Both the position numbers and the translations under genes were made by a program. A DNA stretch of 64,000 bases from Alloalcanivorax mobilis. Its GTDB lineage: Bacteria > Pseudomonadota > Gammaproteobacteria > Pseudomonadales > Alcanivoracaceae. A model generated the notes under the pieces. That model did not search any database. It was not told where the DNA came from and saw only the letters and a program-made list of their open reading frames with translations. The DNA is taken from assembly GCF_002864685.1 (NCBI RefSeq), contig NZ_NMQZ01000001.1, positions 124,001 to 188,000 of the forward strand, in the 5' to 3' direction. This document shows, in pieces, positions 18,990 through 26,159 of the stretch; position 1 is the stretch's first letter, and the number at the start of each line of letters is the position of its first letter.

Positions 18990-19028
18990 AAAAAGTCTCC
19001 GGTCAACTGAACTGGCCGGGGCTTTTTT
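18990..19028 (+). terminator. Rho-independent terminator after paraslipin gene
   Basis: An A-run leads into a GC stem with one bulged base, a 13-base loop and the return strand CCGGGGCTTTTTT. The T-run and the position downstream of the nfeD-paraslipin pair indicate termination. This is also the left copy of the direct repeat bounding the hairpin element. Confidence 0.7.
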
Positions 19029-19576
19029 CTGGTTCTTCGCGGATTGGAGGGAATCTGGCTACACCGGGGCTTCTCCCATCACTGTTGACGCCCTGTTGGG
19101 CGTTCTACTTTCTTGCTTGTCCAAGAAAGTAGACAAAGAAGGACACCCCGTTCTGTCGCCCTTCGGGTACCCGAGTCGCGGGAAATTGATGGCCGGGTCG
19201 GCGCCGAGACGACATCCTGTCGTCCGCCGCCTCAGTTGGCCGTCCCTGGCCAACTGACCCTATCAATTTCCCGCGCCTCGGCGACACAACAAGGGGGAAG
19301 GCCCTCCAGAAGGGTACGGTAAGGCCACGACCGTCAGAGATAAAATCAGGCGAAGGAGCTTGAACCAAGAGCATTGATGACCCGTGGCGGTGACGCTGCG
19401 CCTTGAGCGGGGCGAGGGTGGTGCCTGGAGGGAGCTGTTTGGCCAGGGATGGCCAAACTAACAGCGACCATGGATGGCTTGAGCGGTCCCGGAAGGCACC
19501 ACTCTTGTCCCGCGTGCCCGGTGGAGCTGCCAAGTCACAAGAGAAAAATCGCTTCCCGCTAAACCTCCATGAATCC

Positions 19577-19617
19577 AAAAAAAGCCCTGGTCAACAGAAA
19601 TGGCCGGAGCTTTTTTT
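19577..19617. terminator. Bidirectional terminator before amidase stop
   Basis: Seven As, a GC stem with one mismatch, a 13-base loop, and CCGGAGC followed by seven Ts. The A-run means it also works on the minus strand, where it lies 26 bp beyond the amidase stop. It is the right copy of the direct repeat bounding the hairpin element. Confidence 0.7.
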
Positions 19618-19642
19618 AGTTTGGAGTTGAAATTTTTGCCCT

Positions 19643-21355
19643 TTATGGCGCGCTGGCATCCTCCTCTTCAAGCTCCGGCGCCAGCGTCGGGGCCTGACGC
19701 GGGTGCGCCAGTTCCTGATACGCATAGGCCAGCTTGATCAGGGTCGCTTCCGCGAACTCCCGGCCGAGCATTTCCATGCCCACCGGCACCACCGGATCTT
19801 TATCGACAGCCATGCCGGCGGGCATGGTCAGCGCCGGGAATTGGGAGAACGGGCTGAGGCGGTTGTTGCTGCCAGTGGTGGGGCTGCGTCCCAGGTCACC
19901 GGCGAAGCCGCTGATGGTCGGGTAGATCAGCACGTCATAGGGTTCACCCAGCGAGTCGCCGTTTTCGTCCACGTTGTTGAGCGCGCGCATCACCCGCTCG
20001 CGCACGAACACCGGACGCTCAATGGTGTTCTTGTCGTAGATCGCCTGATCTTCGTCGGAGAGATGATTAAGATCGTACGCCCCCCGGCTTTCCAGGCTGC
20101 GCTGATTGCCGGGCAGATAACCACCACTGGCGACCAGGTCGGCGTAGTCAAGGATGTGCCCGTCCATGGCGGTGGTCCAGGCATTCAGATAATTCTCGAG
20201 ATCGTGCTTGAACTCGAAGCTGGACAACGACCGGTAATCCCCCAGTACGCTGCTCTGGTCGGGCAGTACCACATCTTCCACGGTGGCGCCGGCGGCCTGC
20301 ATTTTGGCGAGCGCGTCGTTGACCACGTTGTTGACCGAATCGTCGGAGCTGAACATGTCACGCACCACGCCGATGCGCGCGCCCTGCAGCCCGTTGCTGT
20401 CGAGGAAATTCGTATAGGTGTCCGGCACGCCGGTCACCTCTTGGTACTCTTCCTGGTTGTTGATCAGGCGCGCGTTCAGTTCATAGCTGACCCGCTGATT
20501 GCTGTAGGCGCCGTCATCAAAGCCGACCATGGCGTCCATCATCAGCGCGCAGTCCTGCACGGTGCGGCACATCGGCCCGCCGGTGTCCTGGAAGCTGGCC
20601 AACGGCATGATGCCATCCTGGCTGACCAGTCTCAGGCTGGGCCGGATGCCGACCAGGCCAGCCAGGGCGGAGGGCACGCGAATCGAACCGCCGGTATCAC
20701 TGCCGGTGCCGGTGATCGCGAAACTCGAGGAGATCGACGTGCCGGTGCCGGTGGAGGAGCCGCCCGCGCCCTTGGTGAGGTCATAGGCGTTCTTGACCAG
20801 ACCGCGCACGGAGCTTTCGCCCACGAACCCGAAAGCGAACTCATCCATGTTCGCCTTGCCGATAATAATCGCACCGGCGTCACGCAGTTTGCCAATCGTA
20901 TAGGCATCCTCGGTGGGCTGGTTGTATTGGAACGCCAAGGCACCGCCGGACGTGGGCATCTGTTCGGTGTTGAAGTTGTCCTTGGGCAAAACGGGCACGC
21001 AGTAGAGCGGGCCGTCGATACCGTCGACCGGGAAATCGCGGTCTTTTTCCCGGGCATCGTCGAGCGCGTGCGGATTGATCGCCACCACACTTTTGAATTC
21101 GGTTTCCGTGCCATCGTCGTCGTAGGCATGGATACGATCAATGTAACCCTGGACCACTTCTTCACAGGTAATGCCGCCAGATTCCAATGAGGCATGGAGG
21201 TCGGCGATGGTCGCTTCCACGAACGAGAAAGACACCGGGTTTTCCGTTTCCGGAGGCGTGCCCGACGAAGAATCATGATCGGATGAATCACCCCCACAAC
21301 CGGCCAGCAAAGCGGCGATAATCGCCGAACCAACCAGCAATCGTGCATCAGACAT
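19643..21355 (-). CDS. Lipoprotein amidase (amidase-signature family)
   Basis: A 570-residue amidase-signature hydrolase that cleaves an amide bond of unknown substrate. A lipoprotein signal with lipobox LLAGC puts the lipidated cysteine at residue 20, so the enzyme is membrane-anchored in the periplasm. The catalytic Ser-cisSer-Lys set is visible: Lys in PKDNFN, the glycine/serine-rich KGAGGSSTGTG stretch and the nucleophile in TGSDTGGSIR. The family is usually cytosolic, so the lipoprotein form is noteworthy. ATG 21355 follows AAAGGAT; an upstream in-frame start would bury the signal peptide. It ends near a bidirectional terminator. Confidence 0.89.
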   Translation of the reverse strand: MSDARLLVGSAIIAALLAGCGGDSSDHDSSSGTPPETENPVSFSFVEATIADLHASLESGGITCEEVVQGYIDRIHAYDDDGTETEFKSVVAINPHALDDAREKDRDFPVDGIDGPLYCVPVLPKDNFNTEQMPTSGGALAFQYNQPTEDAYTIGKLRDAGAIIIGKANMDEFAFGFVGESSVRGLVKNAYDLTKGAGGSSTGTGTSISSSFAITGTGSDTGGSIRVPSALAGLVGIRPSLRLVSQDGIMPLASFQDTGGPMCRTVQDCALMMDAMVGFDDGAYSNQRVSYELNARLINNQEEYQEVTGVPDTYTNFLDSNGLQGARIGVVRDMFSSDDSVNNVVNDALAKMQAAGATVEDVVLPDQSSVLGDYRSLSSFEFKHDLENYLNAWTTAMDGHILDYADLVASGGYLPGNQRSLESRGAYDLNHLSDEDQAIYDKNTIERPVFVRERVMRALNNVDENGDSLGEPYDVLIYPTISGFAGDLGRSPTTGSNNRLSPFSQFPALTMPAGMAVDKDPVVPVGMEMLGREFAEATLIKLAYAYQELAHPRQAPTLAPELEEEDASAP

Positions 21356-21693
21356 AGCAGTATCCTTTAGGCAGAAATCAGACAATCCGCGAAACGGTGT
21401 GCAAAAGCAGAAGGGCGATCCGTTCGCCAGTGGCCGATTCACATCGGCCCGTTCCCAGACAACACGAGTTGGGAATGTTCAAAACCCATGCCAGATTGAA
21501 ATCATCGGCGCGCACGGCAAAGAACATGGAATCGCCGGGGTTTATCGGCGGTTATGCAGGCAATAAAACAGGTAAAGATGGATGTATTTTGGTGCGCGGG
21601 GTGATGGCTTGCGCCAAAAGGGAGCTGGGGGGGGCAGTGTTCAGTGTTCAGTGTTCAGTGTTCAGTGTTCAGTGTTCAGTAAAAAGCGTGCGG
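21356..21693. other. 338-bp spacer between amidase and rsmE
   Basis: This region holds the promoter and leader of the amidase gene (minus strand) and the 3' end region of rsmE with the heptamer array at 21635-21680. No gene is supported and no clear promoter was recognised. Confidence 0.5.
21635..21680. repeat. Tandem heptamer array 3' of rsmE
   Basis: Six and a half perfect copies of CAGTGTT lie in tandem, starting right after a run of eight Gs. On the minus strand the array begins 13 bp beyond the rsmE stop, so it would be transcribed in the 3' untranslated region. A different heptamer array occupies the same kind of position at 47347-47388. Confidence 0.95.
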
Positions 21694-22413
21694 CTATTGG
21701 TCGAGCAGTGTCCAGAGGGCGGCGAGCAGGGCGACCGGGGCGGTTTCCGCGCGCAATACCCGTTCGCCCAGAGCGAACGGTTGGAAGCCGGCCGTCAGCG
21801 CCGCGTCCAGTTCGTCGGGGGCAAAGCCGCCTTCCGGGCCAGTGAGCAGGGTAATGCGCTCGGTGCCTCGCAGCGCCGTGGCGCCCAGCGGCGCCTCACC
21901 GGGGTGCGCCACCAGCCTGAGGCCGGATGCCTGGTCGATAAAGGCGGCCAGGGTATCAATACCCGCCAAACGCGGTGGCCGGTTCAACCCGCATTGCTCG
22001 CAGGCACTGACGATCACCTGATGCCAGTGCTCGCGCTTTTTGCTTTCCCGGTCGCCCTTCAGGCGTACCTCGGTGCGGCTGGTCTCCAGCAGATGGATTT
22101 CCGCCACGCCCAGTTCGGTGGCCTTTTGAATGGCGTAGTCCATGCGCTCGCCTTTGATCAGCGGCAGCCCCAATACCACCGGCAGGGGCGGAACGCGATC
22201 CCGGTCAATAAAGACCGTGGGCGTGACCGTTACGCTTTTCTTATCCACCGCCTTGATCACCGCGTTCCATTCACCGCCGCTGCCGTTAAACAGGGTTACG
22301 GCGTCGCCGGGCGCCATCCGCAACACCCGGCCGATGTGCTGGCTGGCGCCGGTCCCCAGCGCAATCGGCTGGCCGGCCTGAAACGGTTGCGGATCAAAAA
22401 AACGGCGGCTCAT
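21694..22413 (-). CDS. rsmE: RsmE, 16S rRNA m3U1498 methyltransferase
   Basis: A 239-residue SPOUT-class methyltransferase that methylates N3 of U1498 in 16S rRNA. It has the N-terminal PUA-like part (RRFFDPQPF, then HIGRVLRMAPGDAVTLFNGSGGEW) and the C-terminal knot region with LLTGPEGGFAPDELDA and FALGERVLRAETAPVALLAAL, both highly diagnostic. The ATG at 22413 is chosen over the GTG codon directly before it. It is transcribed away from the YheT-type hydrolase gene, with 77 bp between the two starts. Confidence 0.95.
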   Translation of the reverse strand: MSRRFFDPQPFQAGQPIALGTGASQHIGRVLRMAPGDAVTLFNGSGGEWNAVIKAVDKKSVTVTPTVFIDRDRVPPLPVVLGLPLIKGERMDYAIQKATELGVAEIHLLETSRTEVRLKGDRESKKREHWHQVIVSACEQCGLNRPPRLAGIDTLAAFIDQASGLRLVAHPGEAPLGATALRGTERITLLTGPEGGFAPDELDAALTAGFQPFALGERVLRAETAPVALLAALWTLLDQ

Positions 22414-22490
22414 CACAGGCTCCAGGGGCGGACGTAAACGTTAAAGGCTACCATAGCGGACCCTACCGCACTGCCCCAGGAACACCGCCG

Positions 22491-23486
22491 ATGGGCGAAA
22501 TCATAGAATCCGGCTTCATGCCCTCCGGTGTGTTGCGCTCGGCCCACCTGCAAACATTGTGGGGGCCGACGCTGCGCCGCCCGCCACCCTTGTCTCGCCG
22601 ACGCGAGACGCTGCCCCTGGCGGATGGCGACCATTTGCTGCTCGACCACGCCGGGCCGGCACCGCGCAGCGGCACTTCGGCGCTCACCGTGTTGCTGATT
22701 CACGGGCTCTCGGGATGCAGCGACTCTCATTATGTGCGTGGCACCCAGGCGCGCCTGGCCGAGGCCGGCATTGCCTCGGTGGCGATGAACTCGCGCGGCG
22801 CGGCGCGGCCCAATGACACCGCGCTCTCCTACCACGCCGGCGAGACCGACGATCTGGACGCGGTGATCGAGCATCTGAGTGGCGGCGCCGCGCGCCGGCC
22901 GCTGTTGGCGATCGGCGTTTCGCTGGGCGGCAGCCGCCTGCTGAACTGGCTGGCCCAGCGCGACAGCGGTGCGCTGAGCGCGGCGGTGGCGGTGTGCTCG
23001 CCGTTGCAGTTGGCGGTCTGCGCTGACCGCATGGAGCAGGGCATATCGAAGGTCTACCGCCGTCACCTGATCAGGCAATTGCTCGCCAATCTGCGCCGCC
23101 AACGTCTGCATTTACAACACGTCGCACCGCATCAGGCACGGCGCCTGGCGGCGCTGGACACGCGCGGGCTGAATTCCTTCTGGCGCTTCGACGATCAGAT
23201 CATCGCGCCGCTGTATGGCTTTCGCGACGCCGCCCATTACTACGCCGAATGCTCCGCGGGGCCCCGTTTGCACCGGATTCGCACCCCGACACTGATGATC
23301 CAGGCGGCGGACGACCCTTTTATGAGCGCGCGCACGCTGCCCAGCCAGGCCGATCTGGGCCCGGGTGTGACGCTGGAAATCGCGCGCCATGGCGGCCATG
23401 TGGGTTTCATTGCCGGTTCGCCGCGCCGGCCACAATACTGGCTGGAGAAACGGCTGACGGCGTTCGCCGCCGGGCTGATCGGTTGA
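22491..23486 (+). CDS. YheT-type alpha/beta hydrolase
   Basis: A 331-residue alpha/beta hydrolase of the YheT/EMB8 (AB-hydrolase 4) group. The family's opening SGVLRSAHLQTLWGPTLRR is seen near residues 12-30, followed by the oxyanion-hole region LLIHGLSGCSDSHY and the nucleophile elbow GVSLGGSR. A late Asp (QAADDPFM) and His (ARHGGHVGF) complete the triad. Esterase activity on short-chain esters is typical, and the cellular substrate is unknown. CAGGA precedes the start. It converges with the permease gene, leaving only 9 bp between the stops. Confidence 0.87.
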   Translation: MGEIIESGFMPSGVLRSAHLQTLWGPTLRRPPPLSRRRETLPLADGDHLLLDHAGPAPRSGTSALTVLLIHGLSGCSDSHYVRGTQARLAEAGIASVAMNSRGAARPNDTALSYHAGETDDLDAVIEHLSGGAARRPLLAIGVSLGGSRLLNWLAQRDSGALSAAVAVCSPLQLAVCADRMEQGISKVYRRHLIRQLLANLRRQRLHLQHVAPHQARRLAALDTRGLNSFWRFDDQIIAPLYGFRDAAHYYAECSAGPRLHRIRTPTLMIQAADDPFMSARTLPSQADLGPGVTLEIARHGGHVGFIAGSPRRPQYWLEKRLTAFAAGLIG

Positions 23487-23495
23487 GCGCGGCGT

Positions 23496-24833
23496 CTATA
23501 TCAGGCCGCTCAGGCACACCGTGAGCAGCGCTGCCAGAGAAGCGCCCACCACCAATGAGCACAGCGACAGCCCCAGATTCCAGCGCAGCGCGGCGACCCG
23601 GGCGTCGTAGCCGGTAAGCCGCTCCAACAGCAGGGAGTTGGCCGAGTAGGGCGTGCCGGCGGCGCTCTGCGCCCAGCCGCACACCATCGCCACGGCCAGC
23701 GCCAGGTGCGCCGACGGCGGCCAGATCGGCCCGAACACGCCGCCCACCAGAGTGCCGACGATGATCGGGTTCAAGCCCAGCAGGCCAGCGCCGAAAAACA
23801 CCCAGGGCACCACGAACGCGACCAGCGGGTAACCCCAGCCCGGCAACGCCATGTCGCCGCCCATAACATGCAGCACCACGGCGCTGGCCATGACACCAAG
23901 AAAAGCCGAGCCGCCCATGATGGTGATCTCGTTCGCCAGCGGCGCCATGGTCGGCAAGCCCGCTTTATCGCCGGCGGCGCGACGGGCCAGCATCAGCAAG
24001 ATCACCGCCACCAGGCCACTCAAGGTGACCGCCTTGGAATAACCCAGACCAGCGAGCGCGCTGAGCAACAGCGCGCCGCCCCAGATGCCGCCCACCACGG
24101 CGGCGAAGCGCAGCCATGGCCACAACGCCCCGGCGCCCTCCACTGGTGTCATCGGGCCGCTTTCGCGATCCCGGAACAAAGCACCGGCAAGCAGGTAGAG
24201 CATCGCCAGCGGAAAGCTCACCGCCAACAATTCCCAACTGTGCAGCGTCGGCAGGAAAATCAGGGTGGTGACCACCGAGATCGACAGCGGCGAGAACATC
24301 GGCGAAGCGCCGTAACCCCGCAACATGCCACGGGCGGCATTGCCCGCCATGGCGGAATCGCCGTGACGGCGAATGCGGTCGCCAACCAGGGTGCCGATCA
24401 CGCCCACCGAACCGAAATTGAGCGGCACCGACAAAAAGCCAGTCCCAAACGTAATGCTGTAGTAACGCTTCAAGGGAGTACCGGAAAACAACCCGGTGGA
24501 AATGCGCTGCAAATCCGCCGAGCGACTCAGCAGTGCCGCCAGCAACATCATGGTGACGATCAAGGCGGTCAATCGGAGCATGCCGGTGGTTGCGCTGATC
24601 AGAGTGGCCGGCTGCAAGACCAGCGCCGCCAGCGTGGACACCGCCACCAGCGTCAGCAAACACCGCGCCACCACGCGCAGCTCGCGCCAGGCCAGCGTCA
24701 CCGCCACCAGGGCGGCGCCGGTGCCAAGCAACGACACCCCCGGCCACGCCGGCATGATGCCGGCCAGCAACGCCAGGTAGGTCAGCCATGAGCGTGCGCG
24801 CTGGCGCGTTTCTACGGTCCGCGAAGCCGGCAC
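23496..24833 (-). CDS. Unassigned multi-pass permease next to CoA-transferase
   Basis: A 445-residue protein with about 11-12 hydrophobic helices and few long loops, so an integral inner-membrane transporter is likely. I do not recognise the family with confidence. Landmarks are FGTGFLSVPLNFGSVGVIG, GYGASPMFSPLS, a GLNPIIVGTLVGG re-entrant-like segment and AGTPYSANSLLLERLTGYD; the two half-helix patterns recall ion-coupled anion transporters such as IT-superfamily permeases. The start is GTG, placed one base after the TGA of the CoA-transferase B gene, so translation is coupled and a related substrate (an organic acid) is the best guess. It could alternatively be an exporter of the same pathway's product. 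Confidence 0.6.
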   Translation of the reverse strand: MPASRTVETRQRARSWLTYLALLAGIMPAWPGVSLLGTGAALVAVTLAWRELRVVARCLLTLVAVSTLAALVLQPATLISATTGMLRLTALIVTMMLLAALLSRSADLQRISTGLFSGTPLKRYYSITFGTGFLSVPLNFGSVGVIGTLVGDRIRRHGDSAMAGNAARGMLRGYGASPMFSPLSISVVTTLIFLPTLHSWELLAVSFPLAMLYLLAGALFRDRESGPMTPVEGAGALWPWLRFAAVVGGIWGGALLLSALAGLGYSKAVTLSGLVAVILLMLARRAAGDKAGLPTMAPLANEITIMGGSAFLGVMASAVVLHVMGGDMALPGWGYPLVAFVVPWVFFGAGLLGLNPIIVGTLVGGVFGPIWPPSAHLALAVAMVCGWAQSAAGTPYSANSLLLERLTGYDARVAALRWNLGLSLCSLVVGASLAALLTVCLSGLI

Positions 24834-24834
24834 G

Positions 24835-25479
24835 TCAGGCGCGGGCCGGCAGCAAGCGGGTGCCGGTCAACGCCTGGACCTGATCGAACGTATTGTCGCC
24901 GTGCAGTTCTCGCACTTGCAGCCCCTGATCGGTGACATCCAGCACCGCCAGATCGGTGTAGATGCGTTTCACCACCCCCGCTCCGGTGAGCGGATAGGTG
25001 CATTGATCGAGCAGCTTGGGAGCGCCGTCCTTGGTGGTGTGGCGCATGATCACGAACAATTTCCTGGCGCCCACCGCCAGATCCATGGCGCCGCCCACCG
25101 CCGGCGGGAACGTATCGTTGTCGGTGGCCCAGTTGGCCAGATCGCCGTTGGCGGCGACCTGAAACGCCCCCAGTACCGCCAGATCCAGGTGCCCGCCGCG
25201 CATCATCGCGAACGACTCGGCGTTATCGAAATAGCAGCCGCCGGGCAGCAAGGTGACAAACTGTTTGCTGGCGTTGATCAGGTCCGTGTTTTCCTGCCCC
25301 GGAGCTGGCGCCGGGCCGACCCCGAGAATGCCGTTCTCGCTGTGATAGATCACCTGGCGATCGTCACTGACGTAGTTGGACACCAGCGTCGGCATGCCGA
25401 TGCCGAGATTCACGTAAGCGCCATCGGGAATGTCCTGTGCCAGGCGCTGCGCCATCCGCGCCGGTTCAAGCCGCGTCAT
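24835..25479 (-). CDS. 3-oxoacid CoA-transferase subunit B
   Basis: The 214-residue beta subunit of a family I CoA-transferase, moving CoA between an acyl-CoA (usually succinyl-CoA) and a 3-oxoacid. The active-site glutamate lies in YHSENGILGVGPAP, within the conserved SENG motif, and downstream HLDLAVLGAFQVAANGDLANW is typical of ScoB/PcaJ/AtoA. The gene's start (ATG 25479) lies inside the end of subunit A, a 14-base overlap that couples translation. Sequence alone cannot separate acetoacetate, 3-oxoadipate and other 3-oxoacid enzymes; no aromatic-ring genes are nearby. Confidence 0.87.
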   Translation of the reverse strand: MTRLEPARMAQRLAQDIPDGAYVNLGIGMPTLVSNYVSDDRQVIYHSENGILGVGPAPAPGQENTDLINASKQFVTLLPGGCYFDNAESFAMMRGGHLDLAVLGAFQVAANGDLANWATDNDTFPPAVGGAMDLAVGARKLFVIMRHTTKDGAPKLLDQCTYPLTGAGVVKRIYTDLAVLDVTDQGLQVRELHGDNTFDQVQALTGTRLLPARA

Positions 25480-26149
25480 GTCGTTGCCCCTTCCGGGCCA
25501 CGACCCGGTCCACGAAGATGCCCGGCGTAGCGACGCACTCCGGGTCCAATTGACCCACCGGCACAATGGTGTCCACTTCGGCGATGGTGGTGCGCGCCGC
25601 CATCGCCATCAACGGATTAAAATTGCGCCCGGCGGTGTTGTAGCGCAGGTTGCCCCAGCCGTCACCCTGCTCGGCCTTGATCAGCGCCACATCGGCGTGC
25701 AGCGCCGTTTCCAGCACATAACCCTTACCGTCGATCAGGCGTGTTTCCTTGCCTTCCGCCAGGCGGGTGCCGTAACCGGTGGGCGTATAAACGCCGCCCA
25801 GGCCGGCGCCAGCGGCGCGGATTCGTTCCGCCAGCGTGCCCTGGGGCACCAGCTCCAGTTCGATGGCGCCCTCTTCATAGAGGCGCTCGAACCACACCGA
25901 ACCCGCCGAACGGGGAAACGAGCAGACGATCTTGCTCACCAACCGCGCCTCCAGCAACACCGCCACATCTTCGTCGGTGGCGCCGGCGTTGTTGGAGATC
26001 AGGGTCAGATTGCCGGCACCGTGGCGGCGCAGGGCATCGATCAGACGCACCGGAATACCGGAGCTGCCGAAGCCGCCGATCATCACCACGTCACCCTCGG
26101 CGATGTCGGCCACCGCCGCCTGAAACGACTCACACTCTTTATTAATCAC
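25466..26149 (-). CDS. 3-oxoacid CoA-transferase subunit A
   Basis: The 227-residue alpha subunit partner of the preceding B subunit. It has the CoA-transferase glycine-rich opening GDVVMIGGFGSSGIPVRLIDAL, then LISNNAGATDEDVAVLL, GAGLGGVYTPTGYGT and the C-terminal NTAGRNFNPLMAMAARTTIAEVD, close to ScoA/PcaI proteins. Translation begins at GTG with AGAGGA six bases upstream. It starts 10 bp after the stop of the TRAP permease gene, so uptake and CoA activation are probably made from one transcript. Confidence 0.88.
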   Translation of the reverse strand: MINKECESFQAAVADIAEGDVVMIGGFGSSGIPVRLIDALRRHGAGNLTLISNNAGATDEDVAVLLEARLVSKIVCSFPRSAGSVWFERLYEEGAIELELVPQGTLAERIRAAGAGLGGVYTPTGYGTRLAEGKETRLIDGKGYVLETALHADVALIKAEQGDGWGNLRYNTAGRNFNPLMAMAARTTIAEVDTIVPVGQLDPECVATPGIFVDRVVARKGQRHDAA

Positions 26150-26159
26150 AATAAATCCT

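Larger units (their letters stand above)
18894..19642. repeat. Gene-free 749-bp block with multi-hairpin repeat element
   Basis: No convincing gene is present. The block is dominated by perfect inverted repeats: 12-base arms at 19104-19115/19122-19133, 7-base arms at 19208-19214/19218-19224, 9-base arms at 19233-19241/19248-19256 and 8-base arms at 19437-19444/19451-19458. The third and fourth hairpins are inverted relatives of each other (GGCC, six-base loop, GGCC core). A near-identical 28-base segment ends each side (19001-19028 and 19589-19616, 25 of 28 bases alike). Short frames in it read as SFFVYFLGQARK-like peptides that I recognise as typical of dispersed repeats in GC-rich gammaproteobacteria, not as proteins. 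It is probably a multicopy element; the copy number cannot be seen from this window. Confidence 0.6.

Noticed and set aside
19105-19578. 157-codon frame on the minus strand in the hairpin block, ending SFFVYFLGQARK
   Set aside because: It runs through palindromes and lacks protein-like features; similar peptides recur as artefacts of dispersed repeats.
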